From the NCBI RefSeq assembly GCF_016907895.1, contig NZ_JAFBCV010000003.1, forward strand, positions 186,001 through 250,000: 64,000 nucleotides of DNA, in the 5' to 3' direction. A model generated the notes under the pieces. The model searched no databases and was not told the origin of the DNA. It worked only from the letters and a program-made list of their open reading frames with translations. This document shows positions 8,725-18,506 of the stretch, in pieces (position 1 is the stretch's first letter; every line of letters begins with the position of its first letter). This DNA comes from Shouchella xiaoxiensis (GTDB lineage: Bacteria > Bacillota > Bacilli > Bacillales > Bacillaceae_D). The position numbers were made by a program, and so were the translations under genes.

Positions 8725-9753
8725 ATGTTAACTGAGAGACAACTTTTGATTTTACATGCCATCGTTGACGATTATGTTCGTTCCGCTGAGCCTGTTGGTT
8801 CGCGTAGCATCTCTAAACGAAGTGACATTCCGTTTAGTCCAGCCACGATCCGAAATGAGATGGCTGATTTAGAGGAATTAGGCTTTTTAGAAAAACCACA
8901 TAGTTCAGCTGGGCGAGTACCGTCACAGAAGGGCTACCGTTATTATGTGGACCATTTGTTATCTCCACATCGATTAACCGTTACAGAACGCGCAAGGTTA
9001 TCCCGTTTAACAGACGCAAGCCTAAGAGCAATGGAGGAAGTGTTTCAAGAATCAGCACGTATATTATCTGAAATGACAAGTTATGTTTCCATCGTCTTAG
9101 GTCCTGAATCGTTAAATGAGAAATTGAAAAAAATTCAAATTATCCCAATGGATCATCAAAAAGCGGTTGTTATTATTGTCAGCGAAACCGGGCACGTTGA
9201 AAATCACCTTGTTCATATCGATAAGGAAGTGACTCCTGCTGATTTAGAACGCACGGTAAATTTATTAAACGAGCGGTTAACAGGTATACCATTGGTGCAA
9301 TTGCAACAAAAGATTCAAATTGAACTTAGCTCTTTGTTTAGAGAACACATAACAAATTATGAACATGTTCTTTCAATTTTTGGTCCTTCGATGTTGCCTG
9401 GTACAAGTGAGAAACTTTTCTTTGCAGGTCGTTCAAATTTAATGGGGCAGCCGGAGTTTCAAGATGTCGGTAAAATGCGTTTAGTTTATAAAACACTTGA
9501 AGAAGAGAGTATTTTGCATCAATGGTTAAGAACACAACAAACGGATGGTTTGCAAGTCTCAATTGGTCAGGAGAACCAGCTTGAAGCATTCGAAGCCTGT
9601 AGTATCGTAACTGCATCTTATGCAATTAATGGTCAACATGTAGGAACGCTTGGAGTGATTGGACCGACACGCATGGAGTATCGCCGAATGATCAAAGTAG
9701 TTGATTCTCTGTCGAAAGATTTGTCTAAGCTATTATCAGGTTTGCATGAATAG
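8725..9753 (+). CDS. hrcA: Heat-inducible transcription repressor HrcA
   Basis: HrcA represses the groE and dnaK operons by binding CIRCE and is kept active by GroEL. The 342-residue protein starts MLTERQLLILHAIVDDY, with an N-terminal winged helix (PFSPATIRNEMADLEELG) and the conserved SSAGRVPSQKGYRYYVD segment, then the GAF-like dimerisation domain. ATG 8725 follows CAGGAGGTG; the upstream ATG at 8704 falls within the CIRCE operator and is excluded. First gene of the operon, with CIRCE in its 5' leader. Confidence 0.97.
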   Translation: MLTERQLLILHAIVDDYVRSAEPVGSRSISKRSDIPFSPATIRNEMADLEELGFLEKPHSSAGRVPSQKGYRYYVDHLLSPHRLTVTERARLSRLTDASLRAMEEVFQESARILSEMTSYVSIVLGPESLNEKLKKIQIIPMDHQKAVVIIVSETGHVENHLVHIDKEVTPADLERTVNLLNERLTGIPLVQLQQKIQIELSSLFREHITNYEHVLSIFGPSMLPGTSEKLFFAGRSNLMGQPEFQDVGKMRLVYKTLEEESILHQWLRTQQTDGLQVSIGQENQLEAFEACSIVTASYAINGQHVGTLGVIGPTRMEYRRMIKVVDSLSKDLSKLLSGLHE

Positions 9754-9761
9754 GCGTATTT

Positions 9762-9781
9762 GTAGCAGATTAATCTGCTAC
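9762..9781. repeat. Perfect 20-bp palindrome between hrcA and grpE
   Basis: GTAGCAGATTAATCTGCTAC reads the same on both strands. It lies 9 bp after the hrcA stop. No U-run follows, so it is not a standard terminator. In B. subtilis the operon mRNA is reported to be processed between hrcA and grpE; a hairpin here could play that role, which is inference. Confidence 0.7.
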
Positions 9782-9911
9782 TATACATATAAAAGATCAA
9801 AATAAACTAGTTCTAACAGTTGCATTATCTTCACGCTTATTGGTAAGCTGTCCAAGGATATGTAACGAAATGACTATTATTTAGTTAAGGCATACTAGGA
9901 GGTGAACAATC

Positions 9912-10487
9912 GTGGCAGAAGAAAAGAAAGACGAAACGATTTTAGAAGAAGATACGAAACAACAAGCTGATTCTGAACTTCATGTTGAAGAGATTGATGC
10001 TAATGAGACAACTTCAACTGACAGCGATGAAATAAACGAGCCAGAGGTTGATCACCTTGAAATAGAATTAGTTGAGACAAAAGAGCGATTAGCGCGTGTG
10101 CGAGCTGATTATGAAAATTTTCGTCGTCGTACAAAGGATGAGAAGGAAGCGCAAGCAAAATATCGTGCGCAAAGCTTTATAGAAAAACTACTTCCAGCGC
10201 TTGATAATTTTGAACGAGCTCTGTCAGTCGAGCCTCAAAACGAAGAAGCAAAACAGCTTCTGCAAGGGATGGAAATGGTAAATCGTCAAATACAAGAAGC
10301 TTTAGCGAACGAAGGGGTAGAAGTGATTCCAACTAAGGGAGAGATGTTTGATCCCCACCTTCACCAAGCTGTTATGCAAGTAGAGGAAGATGGTTATGAA
10401 AGCAACCAAATTGTTGATGAGCTTCAAAAAGGGTATCAATTAAAAGACCGTGTGATACGGCACTCTATGGTTAAAGTGAATTCATAG
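9912..10487 (+). CDS. grpE: Nucleotide exchange factor GrpE
   Basis: GrpE releases ADP from DnaK and so drives the chaperone cycle. The 191-residue protein has an acidic, low-complexity N-terminal 50 residues, a long coiled coil ([23 protein letters not shown]) and the C-terminal beta domain with the family motif near [12 protein letters not shown] 9912 follows AGGAGGTG with suitable spacing. dnaK begins 18 bp after its stop. Confidence 0.97.
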   Translation: MAEEKKDETILEEDTKQQADSELHVEEIDANETTSTDSDEINEPEVDHLEIELVETKERLARVRADYENFRRRTKDEKEAQAKYRAQSFIEKLLPALDNFERALSVEPQNEEAKQLLQGMEMVNRQIQEALANEGVEVIPTKGEMFDPHLHQAVMQVEEDGYESNQIVDELQKGYQLKDRVIRHSMVKVNS

Positions 10488-10505
10488 TATTAGGAGGAAA
10501 AACGA

Positions 10506-12341
10506 ATGAGTAAAATTATTGGAATTGATTTAGGAACAACGAATTCATGTGTTGCAGTTATGGAGGGTGGAGAAGCGACAGTTATCCCTAATCCCGAAGG
10601 AAATCGCACAACTCCATCCGTTGTTGCTTTTAAAGATGGAGAGCGCCTTGTAGGAGAAGTTGCTAAGCGTCAAGCAATTACAAACCCAAATACCGTTATC
10701 TCCATTAAACGTCATATGGGTACCGATTATAAAGTTGAAGTAGAAGGAAAAAGCTATTCCCCACAAGAAATTTCTGCGATTATTTTACAAAAACTTAAAG
10801 CAGATGCTGAAGCATATTTAGGTGAGACGGTAACAAAAGCCGTTATTACAGTACCAGCTTATTTCAACGATTCTCAACGTCAGGCAACAAAAGACGCTGG
10901 GAAAATTGCTGGACTTGAAGTTGATCGTATTGTAAACGAGCCTACAGCAGCAGCGCTTGCGTATGGTTTAGAAAAAGAAGAAGATCAGACAATTCTAGTA
11001 TATGACCTTGGCGGTGGTACGTTTGACGTATCGATCCTTGAACTTGGCGATGGCTTTTTTGAGGTAAAGGCAACATCTGGAGATAATAAACTTGGTGGCG
11101 ATGATTTTGATGATGTGATCATGGACTACCTTGTTGCTGAATTCAAAAAAGAAAACGGCATTGACTTATCTAAAGACAAAATGGCGATGCAGCGCCTTAA
11201 AGATGCTGCTGAAAAAGCGAAAAAAGACCTTTCAGGCGTAACGCAAACACAGATTTCATTACCATTTATTACAGCTGATTCTACAGGTCCTAAGCACCTT
11301 GAGATTAATTTAACTCGTGCTAAATTTGATGATATTTCTTCAGATCTAGTAGAGCGGACACTAGCTCCAACAAGACGCGCATTATCTGACTCTGGTTTGT
11401 CAGCTTCTGAAATTGATAAAGTAGTACTTGTTGGGGGTTCAACTCGTATTCCAGCTGTTCAAGAAGCAATTAAACGCCTAACAGGGAAAGATTCTCATAA
11501 AGGTGTAAATCCGGATGAAGTTGTTGCGTTAGGTGCAGCTATTCAAGCGGGTGTACTAACTGGGGATGTAAAAGATGTAGTTCTTCTTGATGTAACACCA
11601 TTATCACTTGGAATTGAAACAATGGGTGGCGTGTTTACAAAGCTAATCGAGCGCAATACAACGATTCCTACGTCTAAATCCCAAACTTTCTCAACGGCTG
11701 CAGATAACCAGCCATCCGTTGATATTCATGTTCTTCAAGGAGAGCGTGAAATGGCCGCTGATAATAAAACACTGGGTCGTTTCCAACTAAGTGACATTCC
11801 TCCAGCGCCACGTGGGGTTCCACAGATCGAAGTCACGTTTGATTTAGATGCAAACGGAATTGTAAATGTAAAAGCAAAAGACTTGGGTACGAATAAAGAA
11901 CAGTCTATTACAATTACTTCTTCATCTGGTTTATCGGACGATGAAATTGAAAAAATGGTTCAAGATGCGGAAGAAAATGCAGAAGCAGATAAAAAACGTC
12001 GTGAGCAGGTTGAATTACGCAATGAAGCCGATCAACTCGTTTTCTCTACAGAAAAAACACTTAAAGATTTAGGTGAAAATGTAGAACAAGAAGAAAAAGA
12101 TAAAGCAGAAGCGGCTAAAGATAAGCTTAAAGCTGCTCTTGAAACGGATAATGAAGAAGAAATTAAGTCTGCTAAAGACGAACTTCAAGAAATCGTTACG
12201 GCTTTAACGACGAAAATGTATGAGCAAGCCGCTCAAGCCGCTCAAGCGAACCAAGAAGGTGGAAGCGAAGGCGCTGAACAACAAGATGATAACGTTGTTG
12301 ATGCAGATTACGAAGAAGTTAACGAAGAAGAAAAGAAATAA
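10506..12341 (+). CDS. dnaK: Chaperone DnaK (Hsp70)
   Basis: DnaK is the central Hsp70 chaperone. The 611 residues show the N-terminal ATPase domain ([38 protein letters not shown]), the linker and substrate-binding domain, a helical lid from about residue 500, and an acidic C-terminal tail ending in EEVNEEEKK. The gap of about 24 residues in the ATPase domain compared with E. coli DnaK is normal for Gram-positive bacteria. A GGAGG site precedes ATG 10506. A terminator follows directly, so dnaK and upstream genes can be expressed separately from dnaJ. Confidence 0.99.
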   Translation: MSKIIGIDLGTTNSCVAVMEGGEATVIPNPEGNRTTPSVVAFKDGERLVGEVAKRQAITNPNTVISIKRHMGTDYKVEVEGKSYSPQEISAIILQKLKADAEAYLGETVTKAVITVPAYFNDSQRQATKDAGKIAGLEVDRIVNEPTAAALAYGLEKEEDQTILVYDLGGGTFDVSILELGDGFFEVKATSGDNKLGGDDFDDVIMDYLVAEFKKENGIDLSKDKMAMQRLKDAAEKAKKDLSGVTQTQISLPFITADSTGPKHLEINLTRAKFDDISSDLVERTLAPTRRALSDSGLSASEIDKVVLVGGSTRIPAVQEAIKRLTGKDSHKGVNPDEVVALGAAIQAGVLTGDVKDVVLLDVTPLSLGIETMGGVFTKLIERNTTIPTSKSQTFSTAADNQPSVDIHVLQGEREMAADNKTLGRFQLSDIPPAPRGVPQIEVTFDLDANGIVNVKAKDLGTNKEQSITITSSSGLSDDEIEKMVQDAEENAEADKKRREQVELRNEADQLVFSTEKTLKDLGENVEQEEKDKAEAAKDKLKAALETDNEEEIKSAKDELQEIVTALTTKMYEQAAQAAQANQEGGSEGAEQQDDNVVDADYEEVNEEEKK

Positions 12342-12355
12342 TCTAGAATGAAGGA

Positions 12356-12392
12356 AAAGTCAAAGTCAGCGTTATGGCTTTGGCTTTTTTTC
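12356..12392 (+). terminator. Terminator between dnaK and dnaJ
   Basis: A 13-bp stem (AAAGTCAAAGTCA with TGGCTTTGGCTTT, two G-T pairs) is followed by a T-run. It should reduce read-through to dnaJ. Confidence 0.85.
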
Positions 12393-12410
12393 TGAGTGTG
12401 TTCATGGCGG

Positions 12411-12440
12411 TTGCAAGCCACACGTAACTGGTGGTAAGAT
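12411..12440 (+). promoter_or_regulatory. Candidate SigA promoter of dnaJ
   Basis: TTGCAA, an 18-bp spacer and TAAGAT, between the dnaK terminator and dnaJ. It would allow dnaJ-prmA-rsmE-mtaB expression without the CIRCE-controlled promoter. Confidence 0.5.
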
Positions 12441-12469
12441 GAACGTTATGTGAGAAAACGTGAGGTGGC

Positions 12470-12505
12470 ATGAATGGCCACTTTCAGTCGGGAGGAAAAA
12501 CGTGA
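12470..12505 (+). CDS. Possible 11-codon leader peptide overlapping the dnaJ start
   Basis: ATG 12470 opens an 11-codon frame ([11 protein letters not shown]). It has GAGGTGG just upstream, and its TGA overlaps the dnaJ GTG in GTGA. The start lies in the hairpin GTGGC/GCCAC (12465-12481). This arrangement suggests translational coupling to dnaJ. There is no evidence yet that it is translated. Confidence 0.35.
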   Translation: MNGHFQSGGKT

Positions 12506-13623
12506 GTAAAAGAGATTTTTATGAAGTTCTTGGGGTTAGTCAAGGAGCTTCTGAAGAGGAAGTAAAAAAAGCGTACCGAAAATTAGCACGTAAATACCAC
12601 CCAGATGTAAACAAAGAAGAGGGTGCAGAAACAAAGTTCAAAGAAGTGAAAGAAGCGTACGATACATTAAGTGACCCGCAGAAGAAGTCACACTATGATC
12701 AGTTTGGTCACACAGATCCAAATCAAGGGTTTGGTGGTGCAGGCGGTGCAGGTGACTTTGGTGGCTTTAGTGATATCTTTGATATGTTCTTCGGTGGAAA
12801 TGGAGGCGGACGTAGCAATCCGAATGCGCCTCGCCAAGGAAATGATTTACAATATACGATGACGCTCGAATTTAAAGAAGCTGTTTTTGGGAAAGAGACA
12901 GAAATTGAAATTCCCCGCGAAGAGACGTGTGATACTTGTGAAGGTTCTGGGGCTAAAGCGGGCACGAAGCCCGAAACATGCTCTCATTGTAAAGGATCAG
13001 GTCAATTAAACGTTGAGCAAAATACACCATTTGGTCGTGTCGTGAACAGACGAGTATGTAATCACTGTGAAGGTACAGGAAAAACAATCAAGCATAAATG
13101 CGGAACATGTCACGGTAAAGGAAAAGTGAAGAAACGCAAGAAAATTAGCGTAAAAGTACCTGCTGGTATTGATAACGGACAGCAGTTAAGAGTCTCAAAC
13201 CAAGGTGAAGCAGGGGTTAATGGTGGTCCAGCTGGAGATCTATATGTTGTTTTCCAAGTGAAATCACACGAATTTTTCGAGCGTGAGGGAGAAGATATTT
13301 ATTGTGAAGTTCCATTAACCTTCCCTCAGGTTGCACTTGGTGATGAAATTGAAGTGCCCACACTAACAGGTAAAGTAAAGCTGAAAATTCCAGCTGGAAC
13401 GCAAACGGGAACAAACTTTAGACTTCGTGGCAAGGGCGTTCCAAACGTTCATGGTCGAGGTCAAGGAGATCAACATGTTCAAATTCGTGTTGTCACTCCA
13501 AAACAATTAAATGAAAATGAAAAAGAATTAATGCGCGAATTTGCCGGGATGGGTGGCGGTCGTCCAGAAGAGCAAACAGACGGTTTTTTTGAGAAATTGC
13601 GACGTGCTTTTAAAGGAGATTAA
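12502..13623 (+). CDS. dnaJ: Chaperone DnaJ (Hsp40)
   Basis: DnaJ delivers unfolded substrates to DnaK and stimulates its ATPase. The 373-residue protein has an N-terminal J domain ([10 protein letters not shown], with HPD in KYHPDVNK), a Gly/Phe-rich linker ([16 protein letters not shown]), four CxxCxGxG zinc repeats ([32 protein letters not shown]) and the C-terminal substrate domains. GTG 12502 follows GGGAGG; a longer frame from 12460 has no suitable site. Its start overlaps the stop of a possible leader peptide. Confidence 0.98.
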   Translation: MSKRDFYEVLGVSQGASEEEVKKAYRKLARKYHPDVNKEEGAETKFKEVKEAYDTLSDPQKKSHYDQFGHTDPNQGFGGAGGAGDFGGFSDIFDMFFGGNGGGRSNPNAPRQGNDLQYTMTLEFKEAVFGKETEIEIPREETCDTCEGSGAKAGTKPETCSHCKGSGQLNVEQNTPFGRVVNRRVCNHCEGTGKTIKHKCGTCHGKGKVKKRKKISVKVPAGIDNGQQLRVSNQGEAGVNGGPAGDLYVVFQVKSHEFFEREGEDIYCEVPLTFPQVALGDEIEVPTLTGKVKLKIPAGTQTGTNFRLRGKGVPNVHGRGQGDQHVQIRVVTPKQLNENEKELMREFAGMGGGRPEEQTDGFFEKLRRAFKGD

Positions 13624-13628
13624 TTGAT

Positions 13629-13665
13629 AGTGGAGAGAACGATCTACGTTCTCTTCACTTCTTTT
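13629..13665 (+). terminator. Terminator-like hairpin after dnaJ
   Basis: A 12-bp stem (AGTGGAGAGAAC with GTTCTCTTCACT, one G-T pair) is followed by the T-rich TTCTTTTG. It is probably a partial terminator before prmA. Confidence 0.6.
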
Positions 13666-13705
13666 GCAGATAAATAAATTTTAGAATGATAAAGGATGAT
13701 ACGTA

Positions 13706-14647
13706 ATGAAATGGGCAGAATTTCGTGTTCATACGACTCAAGAAGCGATTGAACCAGTCTCAAATGTGCTGCATGAATCTGGTGCTGCTGGTGTGGCTAT
13801 TGAAGATCCGCATGATTTGGTTCAAGATTGGGGCGACAAGTTTGGAGAAATGTATGACTTGTCTCCTGATGATTATCCTGAAGAGGGTGTATATGTAAAA
13901 GCGTACTTTCCAATGAATGATTCATTTAGCGCGACAATGGACCTTGTAAAAGACCGCATCCTACAATTAACTCAATGTGAAATCAATCTTGGACAAGCAA
14001 CAATGGAATATGTTGAAGTGGATGATGAAGACTGGGCGAACGCTTGGAAAAAATATTACCACCCTGTTCAAGTGACGGAACGCGTTATCATTGTGCCGAC
14101 TTGGGAAGACTATCAGGCACAAGAGAATGACATAATCATTGAATTAGATCCTGGAATGGCTTTCGGGACAGGAACGCATCCAACAACAATTCTTTCGATT
14201 CGTGCGCTAGAACAAACGGTAGAAGCTAATGATCGTGTTATTGATGTTGGAACGGGTTCTGGTGTACTAGCATTAGCAGCTTGGAAATTTGGGGCGCAAA
14301 CGATTACTGCGTATGACCTTGACCAAGTTGCGGTTACTAGTGCAAAAGAAAATCTTGTTTTGAATCAAGCTGACCATGCTATTGAAGTGAAGCAAAACAA
14401 TTTGCTAGAAGGTGTTCAGGAAAATGTTGCTGACGTTATTGTGGCGAATATTTTGGCTGAGGTCATTGTCTCATTTGCGGATGAAGCTTTCAAAGTTGTT
14501 AAACCTGGAGGCTCGTATATAACTTCAGGCATTATTACGAGAAAAAAGGCAGACGTCATCGATGCTTTAGAATCAGCTGGTTTTATTGTTGATGAAGTGA
14601 CAGAGTTAAACGATTGGGTCGCAATAAAGGCTCGTAAACCGGTGTAA
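13706..14647 (+). CDS. prmA: Ribosomal protein L11 methyltransferase
   Basis: PrmA trimethylates ribosomal protein L11 using S-adenosylmethionine. The 313-residue protein has the family N-terminal substrate domain (MKWAEFRVHTTQEAIEP), the PrmA motif with ELDPGMAFGTGTHPTT, SAM motif I DVGTGSGVLALAA near residue 180, and the NPPY-like VANILAEVI. It is yqeT in B. subtilis and is followed at 12 bp by rsmE. Confidence 0.96.
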   Translation: MKWAEFRVHTTQEAIEPVSNVLHESGAAGVAIEDPHDLVQDWGDKFGEMYDLSPDDYPEEGVYVKAYFPMNDSFSATMDLVKDRILQLTQCEINLGQATMEYVEVDDEDWANAWKKYYHPVQVTERVIIVPTWEDYQAQENDIIIELDPGMAFGTGTHPTTILSIRALEQTVEANDRVIDVGTGSGVLALAAWKFGAQTITAYDLDQVAVTSAKENLVLNQADHAIEVKQNNLLEGVQENVADVIVANILAEVIVSFADEAFKVVKPGGSYITSGIITRKKADVIDALESAGFIVDEVTELNDWVAIKARKPV

Positions 14648-14659
14648 GAGAGGTGTATA

Positions 14660-15409
14660 ATGCAACGGTATTTCTTAACAAATGATCAAATGAGCGCTAC
14701 TCTTGTTGAAATTACAGGTGATGATGCTTCTCATATTGCTAAAGTGATGCGAATGGAAGCTGGTTCAACTGTCATTTGTGTAAATGAAAATGAGCGAGTA
14801 GTGAAAGTTACCTTGACAGATATATCACAGGGAAAAGTGACTGGTCACATCATTGAAGAAATGGAAGAGGCACTTGTTGAGATGCCTGTAAAGGTATCCA
14901 TTGCGCAAGGTCTTCCTAAAGGTGATAAACTCGAACAAATTGTCCAAAAAACTACTGAGCTCGGCGCTTCGTCGATTCTTCCTTTCACCGCAAAGCGATC
15001 TATTGTAAAATGGGATCAAAAGAAAGTGTCAAAAAAAATTGAACGACTACAAAAAATTGCCAAGGAAGCTGCAGAGCAATCACACCGATCAATCGTTCCA
15101 GAGGTTGTCCCTCCTTTAACAGTGACTCAGCTTACACAATCAATTGGTACTTACGATTTATGTATCGTTTGTGATGAAGAAGAAGCTAAACATGGACAGA
15201 AATCAAACTTAAAGCAAGCATTTGAACGATTAAATCAAGAAATGAAGGTATTGGTCATTATCGGACCTGAAGGTGGATTAACAAGGGAAGAGACTGCCAT
15301 ATTTCAAAATGAGGGTGCCATTTCATGCAGTATTGGACCTCGAATCGTTCGAACCGAAACAGCCAGTTCCTATGTATTGGCTGCGTTATCGTATCAATTA
15401 GAAATTTGA
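14660..15409 (+). CDS. rsmE: 16S rRNA (uracil1498-N3)-methyltransferase
   Basis: RsmE methylates N3 of U1498 in 16S rRNA. The 249 residues show an N-terminal PUA-like domain (DDASHIAKVMRMEAG) and a C-terminal SPOUT knot with IGPEGGLTREE and the family end SSYVLAALSYQLE. GAGAGGTG precedes ATG 14660. mtaB starts 9 bp after the stop, so the two are probably translated from one mRNA with prmA. Confidence 0.96.
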   Translation: MQRYFLTNDQMSATLVEITGDDASHIAKVMRMEAGSTVICVNENERVVKVTLTDISQGKVTGHIIEEMEEALVEMPVKVSIAQGLPKGDKLEQIVQKTTELGASSILPFTAKRSIVKWDQKKVSKKIERLQKIAKEAAEQSHRSIVPEVVPPLTVTQLTQSIGTYDLCIVCDEEEAKHGQKSNLKQAFERLNQEMKVLVIIGPEGGLTREETAIFQNEGAISCSIGPRIVRTETASSYVLAALSYQLEI

Positions 15410-15418
15410 GGTGAGTGA

Positions 15419-16756
15419 ATGTCAACCGTTGCGTTTCACACTCTAGGTTGTAAAGTAAATCATTATGAAACTGAAGCTATATGGCAACTATTTAAGCAAG
15501 CAGGTTATGAGAAAGTTGACTATGAACAAACATCTGATGTTTATGTCATTAATACGTGTACGGTAACGAATACAGGTGATAAGAAGAGTCGTCAAGTTAT
15601 ACGGCGAGCAATCCGCAAAAATCCTGACGCAGTTATTTGTGTAACGGGTTGCTATGCTCAAACATCTCCTGCTGAAATATTAGCTATTCCTGGTGTTGAT
15701 ATTGTAGTTGGGACACAAGACCGAACAAAGATGATTGGTTATATTGAACAATATAAGCAGGAACGCCAACCGATAAACGGTGTTGGCAACATTATGAAAT
15801 CACGTGTTTACGAAGAATTGGATGTTCCTTCATTTACAGATCGCACAAGAGCATCATTAAAAATTCAAGAAGGATGCAATAACTTTTGTACGTTTTGCAT
15901 TATTCCGTGGGCGCGTGGCTTAATGCGATCTCGTGATCCAGAAGAAGTGGTGAAACAAGCGAACCAACTTGTGCATGCTGGATACAAAGAAATCGTTTTA
16001 ACGGGCATTCATACCGGTGGTTATGGTGAAGATTTAAAAGACTATAGTTTAGCTCGTTTACTTGAAGATCTAGAGCAAGTGCAAGGATTGAAGCGCATCC
16101 GTATTTCATCAATTGAAGCAAGTCAATTAACGGATGATGTGATTGCGGTAATCGGCAAGTCATCTAAAGTAGTTCGTCATATGCATATTCCTTTGCAATC
16201 TGGCTCTGATACCGTTTTAAAGCGTATGCGTCGTAAATATACAATGGACGCTTATGCAGAACGCATTACGAAGCTAAAGCAAGTTCTGCCACGATTAGCA
16301 ATCACTTCGGATGTAATTGTTGGTTTTCCTGGTGAAACGGAAGAAGAGTTTCAAGAAACATACGATTTTATCGCTAAGCATCAGTTTAGTGAGCTTCACG
16401 TTTTCCCTTATTCAATGAGAACGGGTACTCCCGCGGCGCGTATGACTGACCAAATAAACGAAGACGTTAAAAATAAGCGAGTACATAGACTAATTGAGTT
16501 GTCAAACCAACTGGCTAAAGAGTATGCGTCAAGCTTTGAGGGTGAAGTTCTTGAGGTCATTCCGGAAGAACTGGACAAAGAGAGTCCTGAAAGTGGTCAA
16601 TATGTTGGTTATACAGACAATTATTTAAAAGTGAAGTTGTCTGCTGATGATTCCTTGATTGGAAAAATTGTTAAGGTGAAAATAACGGAAGCCGGTTACC
16701 CGTTTAATCGAGGTGAGTTTGTTCGTGTTCTTGAAGATCAAGAGCAGACTGTATAA
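15419..16756 (+). CDS. mtaB: tRNA t6A37 methylthiotransferase MtaB
   Basis: MtaB converts t6A37 to ms2t6A in tRNAs that read ANN codons. The 445-residue radical SAM enzyme has the N-terminal UPF0004 domain with cluster cysteines (LGCKVN, NTCTVT, VTGCYAQ), the radical SAM motif CNNFCTFC near residue 152, and a C-terminal TRAM domain. It is yqeV in B. subtilis and the last gene of the extended dnaK operon; a strong terminator follows. Confidence 0.95.
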   Translation: MSTVAFHTLGCKVNHYETEAIWQLFKQAGYEKVDYEQTSDVYVINTCTVTNTGDKKSRQVIRRAIRKNPDAVICVTGCYAQTSPAEILAIPGVDIVVGTQDRTKMIGYIEQYKQERQPINGVGNIMKSRVYEELDVPSFTDRTRASLKIQEGCNNFCTFCIIPWARGLMRSRDPEEVVKQANQLVHAGYKEIVLTGIHTGGYGEDLKDYSLARLLEDLEQVQGLKRIRISSIEASQLTDDVIAVIGKSSKVVRHMHIPLQSGSDTVLKRMRRKYTMDAYAERITKLKQVLPRLAITSDVIVGFPGETEEEFQETYDFIAKHQFSELHVFPYSMRTGTPAARMTDQINEDVKNKRVHRLIELSNQLAKEYASSFEGEVLEVIPEELDKESPESGQYVGYTDNYLKVKLSADDSLIGKIVKVKITEAGYPFNRGEFVRVLEDQEQTV

Positions 16757-16767
16757 AAGTTAACCTG

Positions 16768-16811
16768 AAAATCCTTGTGTCCTCTGATTGAGTGACTACA
16801 AGGATTTTTTG
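16768..16811 (+). terminator. Terminator of the hrcA-mtaB gene block
   Basis: The stem AAATCCTTGT/ACAAGGATTT with a long loop is followed by T6. Confidence 0.85.
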
Positions 16812-16923
16812 CGAGCTTTGAATGATCCTTTTTTCTTATAATTGACGATCAATAATGACAATTATCTATTTCGGAATGCTTCAACTATAATGAAATCATT
16901 AAAGATGGAAGAGGGTTATAATC

Positions 16924-17688
16924 ATGAGTAAAAGCTCAAAAGAACAATTTGGTGCCTTTGCAGAAGCGTATGTGACGAGTAAAAATCACGCAAAAGGTGA
17001 CGATTTAAGCTTGTTAGAACAATTAATAGAAAAAGAGACGTATCAAGCGGCCGTTGATATTGCGACTGGTGGAGGACACGTAGCTAAGAAATTAGCCACA
17101 TATGTAAAGGATGTTGTAGCTGTAGATCTAACACCGGAGATGCTAACGGTTGCAAAAAAACAAATAGATGATGCAGGGTTGTTAAACGTTCAATATATTG
17201 AAGCAGCAGCAGAGAACCTTCCTTTCGCAGATGAACAGTTTGATCTAGCTGTAAATCGGATTGCAGCTCATCATTTCATGGATGTTCCAAAGTTTTTAAC
17301 GGAAACCTATAGAATACTTCAAAAAGGTGCTCGATTTTATTTATTAGATAACGTTGCTTTGGAGAATAGAGTTTATGACAAAGCTTATAATGAACTTGAA
17401 AAGAAAAGGGACTCTAGTCATGTCAGAGCGTATAAAAAATCTGAATGGCTTTCAATGATGGAAGAGGGAGGATTTACGATTACCTTCTTGCGTACATTTA
17501 AGAAGACATTTGATTACCAAGATTGGACAGATCGAGTGCAATTCACAGAGAAAGAAAAACAAGAATTAGCAGAATGGATCATTGAACAACCACTTGATGT
17601 AAAAAGAGCGCTAGATGTTCATGAAGTTGATAATGACGTTATACGTTTTAGCGGTCAATCGATTTTGTTAGAGGCAGTTAAGAAATAA
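16924..17688 (+). CDS. Class I SAM-dependent methyltransferase, substrate unknown
   Basis: This is a 254-residue methyltransferase of the UbiE/Methyltransf_11 type. Motif I reads DIATGGGHVAKKL (near residue 46), followed by VVAVDLTPEMLTVAKK and the FDLAVNRIAAHHF segment. GAAGAGGG precedes ATG 16924. It stands alone between terminators or gaps and is not part of the B. subtilis gene order at this place, so it belongs to the accessory stretch 16.9-20.5 kb. A good TATAAT occurs at 16886, but the -35 region is weak. The substrate cannot be inferred. Confidence 0.8.
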   Translation: MSKSSKEQFGAFAEAYVTSKNHAKGDDLSLLEQLIEKETYQAAVDIATGGGHVAKKLATYVKDVVAVDLTPEMLTVAKKQIDDAGLLNVQYIEAAAENLPFADEQFDLAVNRIAAHHFMDVPKFLTETYRILQKGARFYLLDNVALENRVYDKAYNELEKKRDSSHVRAYKKSEWLSMMEEGGFTITFLRTFKKTFDYQDWTDRVQFTEKEKQELAEWIIEQPLDVKRALDVHEVDNDVIRFSGQSILLEAVKK

Positions 17689-17787
17689 ATAAAGCTAAGA
17701 GGACACTTAACCTATCTACGACTCGTGTTACGAACTGTTTCATGTTATTATGGACGGGACATAACAACTATTGAAAGGGTGAGTGAA

Positions 17788-18462
17788 ATGACTGAATCAG
17801 TCGCACACCTCATTGACCACACGTTATTAAAAGCAGATGCAACAAAATTACAAATTCTTCAACTATGTGAAGAGGCGATACGTCACGAATTTGCTTCTGT
17901 CTGTATTCATCCTTATTGGGTGAAAACCGCCGCTCAACGTTTAGAGAATGCAGATCAAGTAAAGGTATGCTCGGTTATTGGCTTTCCTCTAGGGCAAAAT
18001 ACAACAAAAGTAAAAACCGAAGAAACAATAGATGCGATTCGTAACGGTGCCACTGAAATTGACATGGTGATTAACATTGCTGCATTGAAAGAAAATGAAG
18101 ATCAAATTGTTCAAGCAGATATTGAAGCAGTTGTAAAAGCAGCGGAAAACAAAGCGATTACAAAGGTTATCATTGAATCTTGTCTATTAACAAATGAAGA
18201 AATAGAGCGTGCTAGTCGCTTAGCAGCGCAGGCAGGAGCAGATTTCGTTAAAACGTCAACTGGATTCTCCACAGGTGGAGCGACAGTTGAAGCCGTTGCA
18301 TTAATGCGGAAAACGGTTGGCGATAAGTTAGGAGTAAAAGCTTCAGGGGGAGTTAGGAGCCTCAGTGATGTACAAGCGATGGTTAAAGCAGGTGCAACAC
18401 GTATTGGTGCTAGTTCTGGTGTAGCTATAGTCCAAGGTGAGCAAGGAGAACAAGACTATTAA
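17788..18462 (+). CDS. deoC: Deoxyribose-phosphate aldolase
   Basis: DeoC cleaves 2-deoxyribose 5-phosphate to glyceraldehyde 3-phosphate and acetaldehyde, allowing growth on deoxynucleosides. The 224-residue TIM-barrel protein starts [19 protein letters not shown]. The Schiff-base lysine lies in [13 protein letters not shown], and VKASGGVRS holds the second active-site lysine. ATG 17788 follows GAAAGGGTGAG; a longer frame from 17725 has no site. It stands here without other deo genes. The pyrimidine-salvage gene cdd lies about 12 kb away but is not linked. Confidence 0.95.
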   Translation: MTESVAHLIDHTLLKADATKLQILQLCEEAIRHEFASVCIHPYWVKTAAQRLENADQVKVCSVIGFPLGQNTTKVKTEETIDAIRNGATEIDMVINIAALKENEDQIVQADIEAVVKAAENKAITKVIIESCLLTNEEIERASRLAAQAGADFVKTSTGFSTGGATVEAVALMRKTVGDKLGVKASGGVRSLSDVQAMVKAGATRIGASSGVAIVQGEQGEQDY

Positions 18463-18470
18463 ATGAATCT

Positions 18471-18506
18471 GAAAAACCAGTCGCGATTACGCGACTGGTT
18501 TTCTCT
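18471..18506. terminator. Bidirectional terminator deoC / aldo-keto reductase
   Basis: A perfect 13-bp stem, AAAACCAGTCGCG/CGCGACTGGTTTT, with an ATTA loop, between convergent genes. Confidence 0.88.
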
